A stretch of 33,828 nucleotides of DNA from Candidatus Latescibacterota bacterium (lineage in GTDB: Bacteria; Latescibacterota; Latescibacteria; Latescibacterales; Latescibacteraceae), in NCBI GenBank assembly GCA_016927495.1, contig JAFGMP010000260.1, positions 1-33,828 of the forward strand. The letters run 5' to 3'. Positions 1-7,731 of the stretch are shown piece after piece. Below the pieces are notes generated by a model. The model was not told the DNA's origin. It did not search any database and worked only from the letters and a program-made list of their open reading frames with translations. Numbering within the stretch: the stretch's first letter is position 1; each line of letters starts with the position of its first letter. The position numbers were made by a program, and so were the translations under genes.

Positions 1-87
1 AGTCTTCTTCAACATATCTTTGCTTTTCCATGCAACACAATATATGCTAATAATCTCATTTTGTCAATGCTTAAGTTAGCGCTTATG

Positions 88-103
88 CCCATGTGTCTGC
101 CCT
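88..103. repeat. Half copy of the REP-like element
   Basis: CCCATGTGTCTGCCCT matches 7653-7668 at 15 of 16 bases. The other half of the palindrome is absent. It lies just past the end of the HDOD gene. Confidence 0.5.
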
Positions 104-167
104 TTTTTATTATGTCACTGCAAAAAGTTAAGTTACAAAACAATCTCCTTGCATCGCTGTATGAATT

Positions 168-1019
168 TTATGCCAGCATTTGGGAAAATTCCTCGGCATT
201 CTCTAATGCTGTCTTTGTAATCAACACAACTTTTTCAGCATCCATTCCATATTTTTGAGTACATAATTCGACAAGTTTATCCACTATGTTTTCATCGTAA
301 TTGTCCCGTATGTGCGAAACAATAACAATTGCAGGTTCCACATCGATATTTTTATTTTCGATGTGGTGATACAAAATAGCATTAATGAGATATTCAGGTA
401 ATCCCCATTCTTTGGCAATTAAAGCTCCGGTAGTGGAGTGGTCGAATCCTATGGTTTCAATTTCGAGTTTGTTGAAAGAAATTTCCCTGCTGCATTTCCA
501 GCGTTCAAAAATATTGCTGTATTCCTTTGGTTTGACGGTTATGAGAATGGGCAGCGCCATATCCTGAAGTAATCCGGAGGTAAATGACTCTATCTGTGTT
601 GCCGGGTGAAGATGCAATGCCAGCACACGAGCCAGGCTTGCCCGTTTTGCGGCAGAATGCCAGAACTCTTTCATATTGAAATATGGCATATCAACATTTG
701 GTAATACACTATGAACAGCCTGCGATAAAACAATAGTCTCTAATCGTGATCTGCCGAGAAGTGCCACTGCACGGTGAAGATTCATGACTCTTGTTGTTAG
801 CCCGAATGCCGATGAATTAACGGTTTTTAATATTTTTACATGTAATCCCGGGTCTCCTTCAAGTTGCTTTGCCACACTTGTCATTGAGAAATCCGGATCT
901 CTCAAGGCGGTGAGAACATTCATCACCGTTGCCGGAAAACTCGGTAATTCATAACCACCGAGAATACTCTGTAAATCGTTTTGAGGAGTTGTATTACGTT
1001 TTTTAAAAATATTCAGCAT
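168..1019 (-). CDS. HDOD domain signalling protein
   Basis: The 283-residue cytosolic protein is almost entirely an HDOD domain (about residues 22-220). It shows the family's DPGLHVKILKTVNSSAFG block (56-73), the LHRAVALLG helix (81-89), GLLQDMA (149-155), H194, the WGLP turn (205-208) and the HH pair (218-219). In HD hydrolases the third block reads GLLHD; here Gln replaces that His, as expected for HDOD proteins, which are regarded as non-catalytic signalling modules. There is no attached GGDEF, EAL or receiver domain, so the partner is unknown. Start: AAGGGG lies 5 nt before the ATG. The gene begins 9 nt after a pentapeptide/K+-channel gene on the same strand, so the two are probably co-transcribed. 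Family is sure; role is not. Confidence 0.9.
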   Translation of the reverse strand: MLNIFKKRNTTPQNDLQSILGGYELPSFPATVMNVLTALRDPDFSMTSVAKQLEGDPGLHVKILKTVNSSAFGLTTRVMNLHRAVALLGRSRLETIVLSQAVHSVLPNVDMPYFNMKEFWHSAAKRASLARVLALHLHPATQIESFTSGLLQDMALPILITVKPKEYSNIFERWKCSREISFNKLEIETIGFDHSTTGALIAKEWGLPEYLINAILYHHIENKNIDVEPAIVIVSHIRDNYDENIVDKLVELCTQKYGMDAEKVVLITKTALENAEEFSQMLA

Positions 1020-1028
1020 GGAAACCCC

Positions 1029-2039
1029 TTATTCAGCTCTTCGCGCGATCTTGCTGCTAAAAATAGAAAGTAAGCCGCCAAGCATGATATATCCTGTTAT
1101 TACTTCCAGCATCGCAACTATCTGACCTGGTGTGGATGCAGGCTTAACATCTCCATAACCCAGGGATGTCAATGTAACCACGCTGTAATAAAAAGGAGAG
1201 ATAACCGTTGGGTGTTCTCCATAATCAATATCGACAAAGGTATAAAGCAAAGCAAAGAAAAACGCCAGTATTAAAATCCAGAGACACCACCTGAGCATAC
1301 TGCGGCCGCAATCGCTGGTGATCCACCACAGATAATACAGGATGGAGGCAGCACGCCCTGAAGCCCTGAACTCTTTAATAAAATTCTGATCATGAACAAA
1401 ACGCCTCAGACGGTAAGCGCCAGCAAAATTAACATTACGTATATCGACACCGATCCAGCTTGCTTTTTCGAAACCGGTTACAAGCCTGAGCCGTGCCTCT
1501 CTCAAATCAGCATTGTTGAATATTGCGCCGGCAACATTGGTCATTGACATATCCGCATCCCTGAGATCGGTATTGGTTAGATCGGCATCAACTATGTTCG
1601 CCTCACGTATCCTGACACCGCGCAGGCATGCGTTACGTAGATCGGCGCCATTGAAATCCGCGAGACTAAGTGTGCTGCCCTCGAGATTGCAGCGAAACAT
1701 GTTAGCGCGTTGAAGGCAAGCCATCCCCAACCCGATCTGACTTGCATGAACCTCCTCCAGAACAGCCTCTGTCAGATCTGCTCCTGATAATTCGGCTTTA
1801 TCAAGAGTAGCGTTATGCAGGTTGGCGCCTTTAAGATTTGATTTAAATAACCGTGCACCGGATAGATTAGCACCTGACAGGTCAGCTCCTGACAGGTTCG
1901 CGCCGGATAAATCCAAACCCTGTAAGTCCTCACCGGCAAGATTTGCGCCGCTTAAATCGAATGGTTGCGCAAGTGTACGGATATTACCATCTTTTATATC
2001 GCTGATAAGTTTCCGGATGTCTTCATTCTTTTGGTTCAT
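1029..2039 (-). CDS. Pentapeptide-repeat protein fused to a two-helix K+ channel domain
   Basis: Residues about 28-187 are tandem A(D/N)Lxx pentapeptide repeats (for example SGANLSGADLSGANLSGARL), which fold as a right-handed quadrilateral beta helix. The C-terminal third is an Ion_trans_2-type pore: helix about 250-268, the selectivity-filter loop TLTSLGYGD at 289-297 and helix about 306-326. The filter matches the K+ channel signature TxxTxGYG with Ser for the last Thr. The pentapeptide domain should sit in the cytosol as a sensory or scaffolding part of a tetrameric channel. A short basic tail (KIARRAE) ends the protein. No clear Shine-Dalgarno precedes the ATG. An HDOD gene follows 9 nt downstream. 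The domain calls are firm; selectivity and gating are inferred. Confidence 0.88.
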   Translation of the reverse strand: MNQKNEDIRKLISDIKDGNIRTLAQPFDLSGANLAGEDLQGLDLSGANLSGADLSGANLSGARLFKSNLKGANLHNATLDKAELSGADLTEAVLEEVHASQIGLGMACLQRANMFRCNLEGSTLSLADFNGADLRNACLRGVRIREANIVDADLTNTDLRDADMSMTNVAGAIFNNADLREARLRLVTGFEKASWIGVDIRNVNFAGAYRLRRFVHDQNFIKEFRASGRAASILYYLWWITSDCGRSMLRWCLWILILAFFFALLYTFVDIDYGEHPTVISPFYYSVVTLTSLGYGDVKPASTPGQIVAMLEVITGYIMLGGLLSIFSSKIARRAE

Positions 2040-2356
2040 AACTGTTTCATAGCATGCTGATGGAAATAAAAAATTGCCGTAACTTTACACAAGTTCGTAT
2101 AGACTATAAAGAAAACCGAATCAAATATATATAAATTCAATACTTCTGCAAATTATTTTTTGCTTTATGAACATATAGCAACTATGATACGAATTGTTAA
2201 AATGAAAAATATTATTGTGCAAAAGATATTATATTCTGTTTTACTCATTATTATACTTTACAGAAAAAGATTTTACCTGTATTATATAATATAAAAAATG
2301 ATAAAAATATGAATGATATTAAAATAAATGATAAAAATGTTGAGAGGGATACCATC
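2040..2356. other. AT-rich divergent intergenic region
   Basis: This gap separates the minus-strand channel/HDOD genes from the plus-strand sulfatase genes and must hold both promoters. It is very AT-rich. A plus-strand promoter candidate is listed separately. An in-frame ATG at 2309 would extend the sulfatase by 16 residues, but it has no ribosome binding site and puts a charged stretch before the Tat motif. I see no other gene here. Confidence 0.5.
2257..2285 (+). promoter_or_regulatory. Candidate sigma70-type promoter for the sulfatase/DUF4159 operon
   Basis: TTTACA at 2257-2262 (5/6 to the -35 consensus) and TATTAT at 2280-2285 (5/6 to -10) are separated by 17 nt. Transcription would begin near 2292, giving a leader of about 65 nt to the preferred ATG at 2357. 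The surrounding DNA is so AT-rich that chance matches are likely, hence the modest confidence. Confidence 0.35.
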
Positions 2357-3820
2357 ATGAAAAGATCGTCAAGAAGATCATTTATTAAATCCGCAGCGGG
2401 AATTGGGGCAGGATCGTTATTATCGAAACAAACATTTGCTCAAGAGAAGAGGCCTGAATTTACCGGGCCCCTCACAAAAGAAAAGCTACCCGATGAAATA
2501 ATCACCACAAAACCGAACGGCCTCAATATCATTGTGATTATTGCAGATACTTTCAGATGGGACTACCTCGGATATAATGGCAATTCACGTATTCAAACTC
2601 CTAATCTCGATGCACTGGCGAAAGCTGGTGTATACTTTGAAAACTGCTATGCGGACGGTCTTCCGACTATCCCTGCGCGTCGTGTTATACATACCGGCAA
2701 CAGCATTCTGCCTGACAAAAATAAATGGCGACCTCTTGAAAAAACCGACATCACTTTTGCGGAAATCGTAGGTAAGGCAGGATTCACCAGTGGATTCGTT
2801 GTGGATACATTCCACCATTTCAAACCTGATATGAACTTGCATCGCGGTTTCGACAACTGGATCTGGATACGCGGTCAGGAATCAGACCCCTATAAAAGCG
2901 GACCGCGTAATTCTGTAAATCCCGCGGACTATGCACCAAAACATCTGTTGAATGAGTATTTTCATGAGCGTATCGTTCAGTACATTCTCAATACAAAAGA
3001 CCGTAAAAGTGAAGATGATTATTTCTGCGCACAAAGCTGCAGCGCGGCCGCTCACTGGCTTGAGGAAAACAAGGATAATGACGGGCCGTTTATGCTGTTC
3101 ATCGACATGTTCGATCCCCATGAGCCGTGGGATGCACCACCCCGGTTCAAAAAAATGTATCGAAATAAATTCCCCTTCGAGCGTTATATTTTTGGATATG
3201 GTGTTAATTTGGAGGATATTCGTGAAGATGATATACCCCTGCTGATCGATCTGTATTCTGCGGAGGTCACATTCAGCGATTATTGTATTGGACGCCTGCT
3301 GGATGATGTGAAGCGGCTGGGATTATGGGATAATACCATCATTGCATTCAGCACCGACCACGGAACTCATCTCGGTGAACAGGGATGTGTCCAAAAACAG
3401 GCGAAACTGCTTAACTCCTGCATCGGACGGGTACCGTTGATAATCAGGCACCCGCAGGATAGAACCTCATGGGGTAAACGTGTCGATGCGCTGACAAGCC
3501 ATATGGATTATCTGCCTACATTTCTGTCATTGCTCGGTGTCGATACCAATATAATGTTTGACGGCAGGAATATGTGGGACCTTGTTACGGGAACGGAAAA
3601 GAAACTGCGCGATTATGCAATTACCGGATATGGCAACTTCGGGTCGATTCACAACCATGAATGGCATTATCTGCAAAATGTGTGGGGCGACAATCCGGGG
3701 CTGGGGCCACAACTTTATGACCTTAAAAAAGATTTCGGTGAAGAAAAAAATGTTGTAAGCAGTAATCAGACTGTAGTAAATAACCTGAAGAAGATTTTGA
3801 ATGATTCGTTTAAGGTATAA
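2357..3820 (+). CDS. Tat-exported sulfatase-like hydrolase with Thr at the nucleophile position
   Basis: This is an alkaline-phosphatase-superfamily (sulfatase-type) protein of 487 residues. The start at 2357 is preferred: GAGAGG sits upstream at normal spacing and the product opens directly with a twin-arginine signal (SSRRSFIKSAAGIGAGS) ending near TFAQ. Family blocks seen: ADTFRWDYLGYNG (metal Asp64), LPTIPARRVIHTGN, FDPHEPW and STDHGTHLGEQG (Asp334, His335). In active sulfatases the second block reads C/S-x-P-S-R and Cys or Ser becomes formylglycine; here the position is Thr104 (codon ACT at 2666-2668), and the second metal Asp of the DD pair is Thr65. Thr is the nucleophile in NPP-type phosphodiesterases, so phosphoester hydrolysis is possible; a non-catalytic role is another option. 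DUF4159 follows 22 nt downstream. Confidence 0.88.
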   Translation: MKRSSRRSFIKSAAGIGAGSLLSKQTFAQEKRPEFTGPLTKEKLPDEIITTKPNGLNIIVIIADTFRWDYLGYNGNSRIQTPNLDALAKAGVYFENCYADGLPTIPARRVIHTGNSILPDKNKWRPLEKTDITFAEIVGKAGFTSGFVVDTFHHFKPDMNLHRGFDNWIWIRGQESDPYKSGPRNSVNPADYAPKHLLNEYFHERIVQYILNTKDRKSEDDYFCAQSCSAAAHWLEENKDNDGPFMLFIDMFDPHEPWDAPPRFKKMYRNKFPFERYIFGYGVNLEDIREDDIPLLIDLYSAEVTFSDYCIGRLLDDVKRLGLWDNTIIAFSTDHGTHLGEQGCVQKQAKLLNSCIGRVPLIIRHPQDRTSWGKRVDALTSHMDYLPTFLSLLGVDTNIMFDGRNMWDLVTGTEKKLRDYAITGYGNFGSIHNHEWHYLQNVWGDNPGLGPQLYDLKKDFGEEKNVVSSNQTVVNNLKKILNDSFKV

Positions 3821-3842
3821 CATGAAAGGCAGGTGATTTTTT

Positions 3843-5096
3843 ATGGCTGAAAATCAGGTCCGATCGCCACGATTCAGAGTTCCGTCAGACACAATTAATT
3901 TACGGAAACTCGAAAAAGAAACCAAAAAACTTCTCTTTCTGGGATTCCTTGCGGCTGTATGTATAAATGCCGCATTGGGAGCGGTTTTCACATATTTCAA
4001 AACCGACGTCAAAATCATGAAGCCATCTACCGTTGAGTTTATTTACGTAAAACCAAGGATGACTAAAGTTCTGGCGGTTAATAAAATATTCGGCAAGGTC
4101 AGAACATATGACAGAAAAAGAATAAGTGTAAGACAACCTGAAGTGGAAATGCAAACTCGGCTGCATTTGCCGCCCACCATGCAGCTTAAAACTGAATTGC
4201 CAGAAATGGAAGCCGAAATCGCTATTCTTCAGAATAAAACGATACCGGTTCCTGCAAAACTTGAATATGTTTTGTCAGCCACAAAAGAACCGGACAATAT
4301 GGTTTCCATGAGAGAAGAAATGATTTCTCTAAAAGATCTCGATACCGGAAGATATAAAGCTATGGTTATTCAGGATCCGCAAATCAAACAAAATATCAAA
4401 GGATTTATATATATACCGACGGTATGGGGTACACAACTCAAACCACCGGATCATCTGAAACGTGCTGTCCTGCACCTTGCCGAAGCGGTTAACCGATATA
4501 CCAATATCGAAGCATACATGGATCCTCATCTTATTCTCGATTCACGGAAACTGCACGAGATGCCGGTAGTATATATTACGACCGATACCGCATTCGAGCT
4601 TACCGATATCGAAAGCAGAAATTTAGGAGAGTATCTTCGCAACGGCGGCTTTGCCATTGTGGATAATGGAACACCCATGTACGAATTCGGCCAGGCGGAA
4701 GCATCGCTGAGGCAGATGCTGCGGGATGCGCTTGGCGCCGATGCACGGTTTTTGCCTATTCCGAACAGCCATCCACTTTACCATTGTTTCTTCGATTTTG
4801 ATGACGGGCCCCCAATCGGTGGAGAAATAGGAATAGCTGCCACCTTAACAACGGGTATACAGGGTGTGATAGCCCGCGGCTCTTTTATGGCGAAAGAGGT
4901 TTTTTATCTCGAGGGAATCTGGCTCGATAACCGTCTTGTCGCCATTTACTCGGACAAAGGGTATGCGACAAAGTGGAGTGAATATACTAATAACATTCCG
5001 CAGCTCAAAATGGGTGTTAATATGGTTGTGTTTGCTCTGACCCAAAAAGGCGGCATCGCACAGCAAAGAATGGAATTATTCACATATCGGCAATAA
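3843..5096 (+). CDS. Membrane-anchored DUF4159 domain protein
   Basis: The 417-residue protein has a cytosolic N-terminus of about 29 residues, one membrane helix (about 30-51, LLFLGFLAAVCINAALGAVF) and a linker rich in basic and Pro residues. A DUF4159 domain follows (about 187-410), recognised by its FIYIPTVWG opening, the VVYITTDTAFELTD block, GEYLRNGGFAIVDNG and the closing GVNMVVFALTQKG. DUF4159 resembles glutamine-amidotransferase-like folds, but I can name no enzymatic activity. The linker segment VEFIYVKPRMTKVLAV looks like the start of an envelope-energisation-type protein, though no TonB or TolR domain is evident. A purine-rich ribosome site (AAAGGCAGGTGA) precedes the ATG. It is the second gene of the sulfatase operon and a strong terminator follows. 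Confidence 0.82.
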   Translation: MAENQVRSPRFRVPSDTINLRKLEKETKKLLFLGFLAAVCINAALGAVFTYFKTDVKIMKPSTVEFIYVKPRMTKVLAVNKIFGKVRTYDRKRISVRQPEVEMQTRLHLPPTMQLKTELPEMEAEIAILQNKTIPVPAKLEYVLSATKEPDNMVSMREEMISLKDLDTGRYKAMVIQDPQIKQNIKGFIYIPTVWGTQLKPPDHLKRAVLHLAEAVNRYTNIEAYMDPHLILDSRKLHEMPVVYITTDTAFELTDIESRNLGEYLRNGGFAIVDNGTPMYEFGQAEASLRQMLRDALGADARFLPIPNSHPLYHCFFDFDDGPPIGGEIGIAATLTTGIQGVIARGSFMAKEVFYLEGIWLDNRLVAIYSDKGYATKWSEYTNNIPQLKMGVNMVVFALTQKGGIAQQRMELFTYRQ

Positions 5097-5153
5097 CCGG
5101 TTTTACCGATAGTATTTCAAATAAAACATATATAATAACCGCTTATAATTAAT

Positions 5154-5187
5154 GGCTTGAGAAAATAACTTCTCAAGCCGTTTTTTT
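5154..5187 (+). terminator. Rho-independent terminator after the DUF4159 gene
   Basis: GGCTTGAGAA at 5154-5163 pairs perfectly with TTCTCAAGCC at 5170-5179 (10 bp stem, 6-nt loop AATAAC). G and seven T follow immediately (5181-5187). It lies 57 nt past the DUF4159 stop codon and separates that operon from the gene at 5294. Confidence 0.92.
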
Positions 5188-5207
5188 ATTTTTAATTTGC
5201 TATCAAT

Positions 5208-5235
5208 TTGATAACCTCTGTATATATCTTATAAT
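5208..5235 (+). promoter_or_regulatory. Candidate sigma70-type promoter for the 5294 gene
   Basis: TTGATA at 5208-5213 (5/6 to TTGACA) and a perfect TATAAT at 5230-5235 are 16 nt apart. The predicted start near 5242 leaves a leader of about 50 nt before the ATG at 5294. Its position just after a strong terminator supports an independent transcription unit. Confidence 0.5.
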
Positions 5236-5293
5236 ATCCAGCAAGTGAAACTGATTCACAATACATTCACCGGATCAAAAAGGAAGGAATCGC

Positions 5294-7456
5294 ATGAAAT
5301 CGGATGCCGTTCGCAGAATGTTTCATTTTTTTATTGTCTTAATACTACCGGTTATTTCGTTGAGTTTATCCGAAAAATGTACCGCTCAGGAATATGCAGC
5401 CGTAAATACGGTGCAGGGTGTCAATTCAATGTCCGGTGACAGTAAAAAAGTACTCCCCATTTTCAGACATGGCGCATACGGAAATGAATACATAGAACTG
5501 AACAATGGTCATATACAGATAATCCTTTTCAGGCGGATAAATGGCTGGGCATGGGGCGAAATCTATACTCCTTCGGGCAAATTTATGGCTGTACTCGAAC
5601 ATCTTGGCGAAGTGATGCTGCGTGATCAGGACATTCCCATGAGGCTTGAGGCAGACAGTGTGTACACAAAGTCCGGACCGGAAGGAAAAAGCTTCATGTT
5701 TAAGGTTAAATCCACTGTTGTCAGAGAAAAACTCAAAGGAACGTCATTCGAAAAGTGGATGCTGTATCCTTTGGAACACCCGTGTGTTGTAGGAGAGGTG
5801 ACGCTTACAATTTCTCCGGATAAACCCATTATATATATAAAATATCGCCTTGAAGGCACAGCAAACTATTTCGTGCGCTATATACGGGGGCCCTGGCTCC
5901 GTGTGGGTGAAGAATCTTTCGGGATAAAGAAAGATGACGCTATTTTCCCGGGAGTGGAATGGCTTATTGACAGTGAATGGTCAAGCGGATCGGACTGGTT
6001 TAAGTATCCTTGGTCTGAACGGTTTGTACCGCATCCGAACAAGGTATCGATTCCGCTAATGGCGTTAAGTTATGAGGGTGACGGGATCGGTCTGGCATGG
6101 GAACCGAATCAGATTGCTACCCGCTGGTTCAATTTTCGGACTCAGAGACCGCAGCCGGTTTTCGCCGTACCGAATTTTATCGACAGGATGAATAACAGCC
6201 TTATGGGAATTATGATTCCCGATGCATCTGCAGAGGGAGAGGAAAACAAACCGTATGCCGATATACCTCTTGAATTGCGGGTTGGGCAGATGATTAATTT
6301 CGACGCAGAACTGTGGCTCAGCAAAGGGAACAGCCTGAATGTCGTTACCGACTGGGTACAACGTCATGGATTACCTGAGCCACCGGAACCGAAATGGCCA
6401 TTCGAAGAAACACTCTACAATATTGCCGGCGCATATAATTCCAATTTTTGGGTTGAAGGCAAAGGATTTCAGGGCAGGTCTCATGTGCCCGGTTTCCTCG
6501 ATCGTTATGTGCGTGAACATACAGGTACGAAACTCGGTAAAGCATTAAAAGAAAAAATAGATTGGTGCAACTCTCAATCCAATACAAAAGAGGCAAGTGA
6601 AGATACGGTCAAAAATGAATTGATAAAACAAGGCGATACTCTTCTTCAGTTACAGCATGAGGACGGATCATATTATTTCGATCCCGATGGCCGTCATTAC
6701 GTCAAGGATGACTTCAAGGTAGCCACTTCTTTTATAGAACCTATGGGTCATGCAGGTGATACGGCGCTCGATCTGTGTATGACTCCGGTGCCGACTCTTT
6801 TGAACATTGCGGAAAAAACCGGGAGGCAGGAATATAAAGAGGGTGCCAGAAAAGCCCTGGAATACTGTATTTCGATGACCCGCCCCGAAGGTGGTGATTA
6901 CTGGGAAACACCACTTCACGCCCCTAATCTTTATGCGGCAGGACATGCTGCAATAGCGTATTATCTGGGGTATAAAGCTTTCGGTGATGAGCGATATAAA
7001 GAAAAAGCGATTTACTGGATACGTTCGCTGATTCCCTTTACCCATCTATGGGAAACCCCCGCTGTCAATATGATGTATAATACCAAACCATGCTTATGTT
7101 CCAGCGACTGGTACTTTGCCAACTGGGTGCGTGACCATGTGCAATGGGAGGTGCTTTCGGTGTTCAAAGTATCGAGTGACTATGGTATAAAGTGGGAAGA
7201 GGTTGATCCTGAAATCGACTGGACTCGCTACTTCAAAGGTGTTACTGTGGCTGCTATACGATGGATGCATACCAGTAAAGACAATGACTGGCGGCCGCAC
7301 AACCTTCCTGAAACATATGAACCCTTCAAAAACGGTGAGTTCGATTATTGTTTTGCCGATACCCATAACAGCACAACAGGAAATTACGGGGGAGCGTTTA
7401 TCGGGCCTGAATTGATTGCAACAAATATATATACGATTCTTGACAGAAAGTGGTAA
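5294..7456 (+). CDS. Large secreted protein, probable carbohydrate-active enzyme of unrecognised family
   Basis: The 720-residue protein has a Sec signal peptide (hydrophobic core about 9-25, cleavage probably after TAQ near residue 32) and AAGGAAGG at good distance from the ATG. Residues about 55-370 are strand-rich with many aromatic residues (NGHIQIILFRRINGWAWGE, the SGSDWFKYPWSERF region), like a beta-sandwich. The remainder is helical: its TGRQEYKEGARKALEYCI, APNLYAAGHAAIAYYLGYKA and GDERYKEKAIYWIRS units resemble hairpins of an alpha/alpha toroid found in glycosidases, epimerases and polysaccharide lyases. I do not recognise a specific family or catalytic motif. It sits alone after a terminator and promoter, near a sulfatase-like operon, which agrees with a periplasmic glycan role. 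Function is inferred from fold impression only. Confidence 0.8.
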   Translation: MKSDAVRRMFHFFIVLILPVISLSLSEKCTAQEYAAVNTVQGVNSMSGDSKKVLPIFRHGAYGNEYIELNNGHIQIILFRRINGWAWGEIYTPSGKFMAVLEHLGEVMLRDQDIPMRLEADSVYTKSGPEGKSFMFKVKSTVVREKLKGTSFEKWMLYPLEHPCVVGEVTLTISPDKPIIYIKYRLEGTANYFVRYIRGPWLRVGEESFGIKKDDAIFPGVEWLIDSEWSSGSDWFKYPWSERFVPHPNKVSIPLMALSYEGDGIGLAWEPNQIATRWFNFRTQRPQPVFAVPNFIDRMNNSLMGIMIPDASAEGEENKPYADIPLELRVGQMINFDAELWLSKGNSLNVVTDWVQRHGLPEPPEPKWPFEETLYNIAGAYNSNFWVEGKGFQGRSHVPGFLDRYVREHTGTKLGKALKEKIDWCNSQSNTKEASEDTVKNELIKQGDTLLQLQHEDGSYYFDPDGRHYVKDDFKVATSFIEPMGHAGDTALDLCMTPVPTLLNIAEKTGRQEYKEGARKALEYCISMTRPEGGDYWETPLHAPNLYAAGHAAIAYYLGYKAFGDERYKEKAIYWIRSLIPFTHLWETPAVNMMYNTKPCLCSSDWYFANWVRDHVQWEVLSVFKVSSDYGIKWEEVDPEIDWTRYFKGVTVAAIRWMHTSKDNDWRPHNLPETYEPFKNGEFDYCFADTHNSTTGNYGGAFIGPELIATNIYTILDRKW

Positions 7457-7518
7457 AGTTATAAATAAAACAATTCATTTTATTTCGCCCAGATGATCAT
7501 ACACCCGATAAGTCATTT

Positions 7519-7540
7519 GGACGAACACACGGGATCGTCC
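7519..7540. repeat. Degenerate REP-like hairpin
   Basis: GGACGA (7519-7524) pairs with TCGTCC (7535-7540) around a 10-nt loop. The nine bases ACACACGGG (7525-7533) are also found, on the opposite strand, in the hairpin at 7641-7674, while the stem bases differ in a largely pair-preserving way. It is therefore probably an old copy of the same element. Confidence 0.5.
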
Positions 7541-7640
7541 CAACATGGTTATTCGTATATTTGTATCGATCATACATGTGAATACACCATGTAAATGATT
7601 AATTCTCTGATTATTTTGATTCACGTTACACCAATTATTT

Positions 7641-7674
7641 CGTAGGGGCAGACCCGTGTGTCTGCCCTGCTACG
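7641..7674. repeat. REP-like palindrome (GTAGGGGCAGAC type)
   Basis: CGTAG (7641-7645) pairs with CTACG (7670-7674) and GGGCAGAC (7646-7653) with GTCTGCCC (7660-7667). That gives 13 bp with a two-base bulge and a 6-nt loop. No T-run follows on either strand, so it is not a typical terminator. It lies in the 275-bp gap between the 5294 gene and the convergent aldo/keto reductase gene. A 16-nt half copy (15/16 identical) lies at 88-103. Confidence 0.75.
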
Positions 7675-7731
7675 GATTATTTCGGAATCCCAATGTTGTC
7701 ATTTTTGTTATACCAAACCTCAAAATAGAGC

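Noticed and set aside
2309-2356. Upstream ATG giving a 503-residue sulfatase-like protein
   Set aside because: It lacks a ribosome site and puts 16 charged residues before the Tat motif; the ATG at 2357 has GAGAGG at normal distance.
7641-7674. Hairpin as terminator of the 5294 or aldo/keto reductase genes
   Set aside because: No T-run follows on either strand, and it resembles other copies of a repeat.
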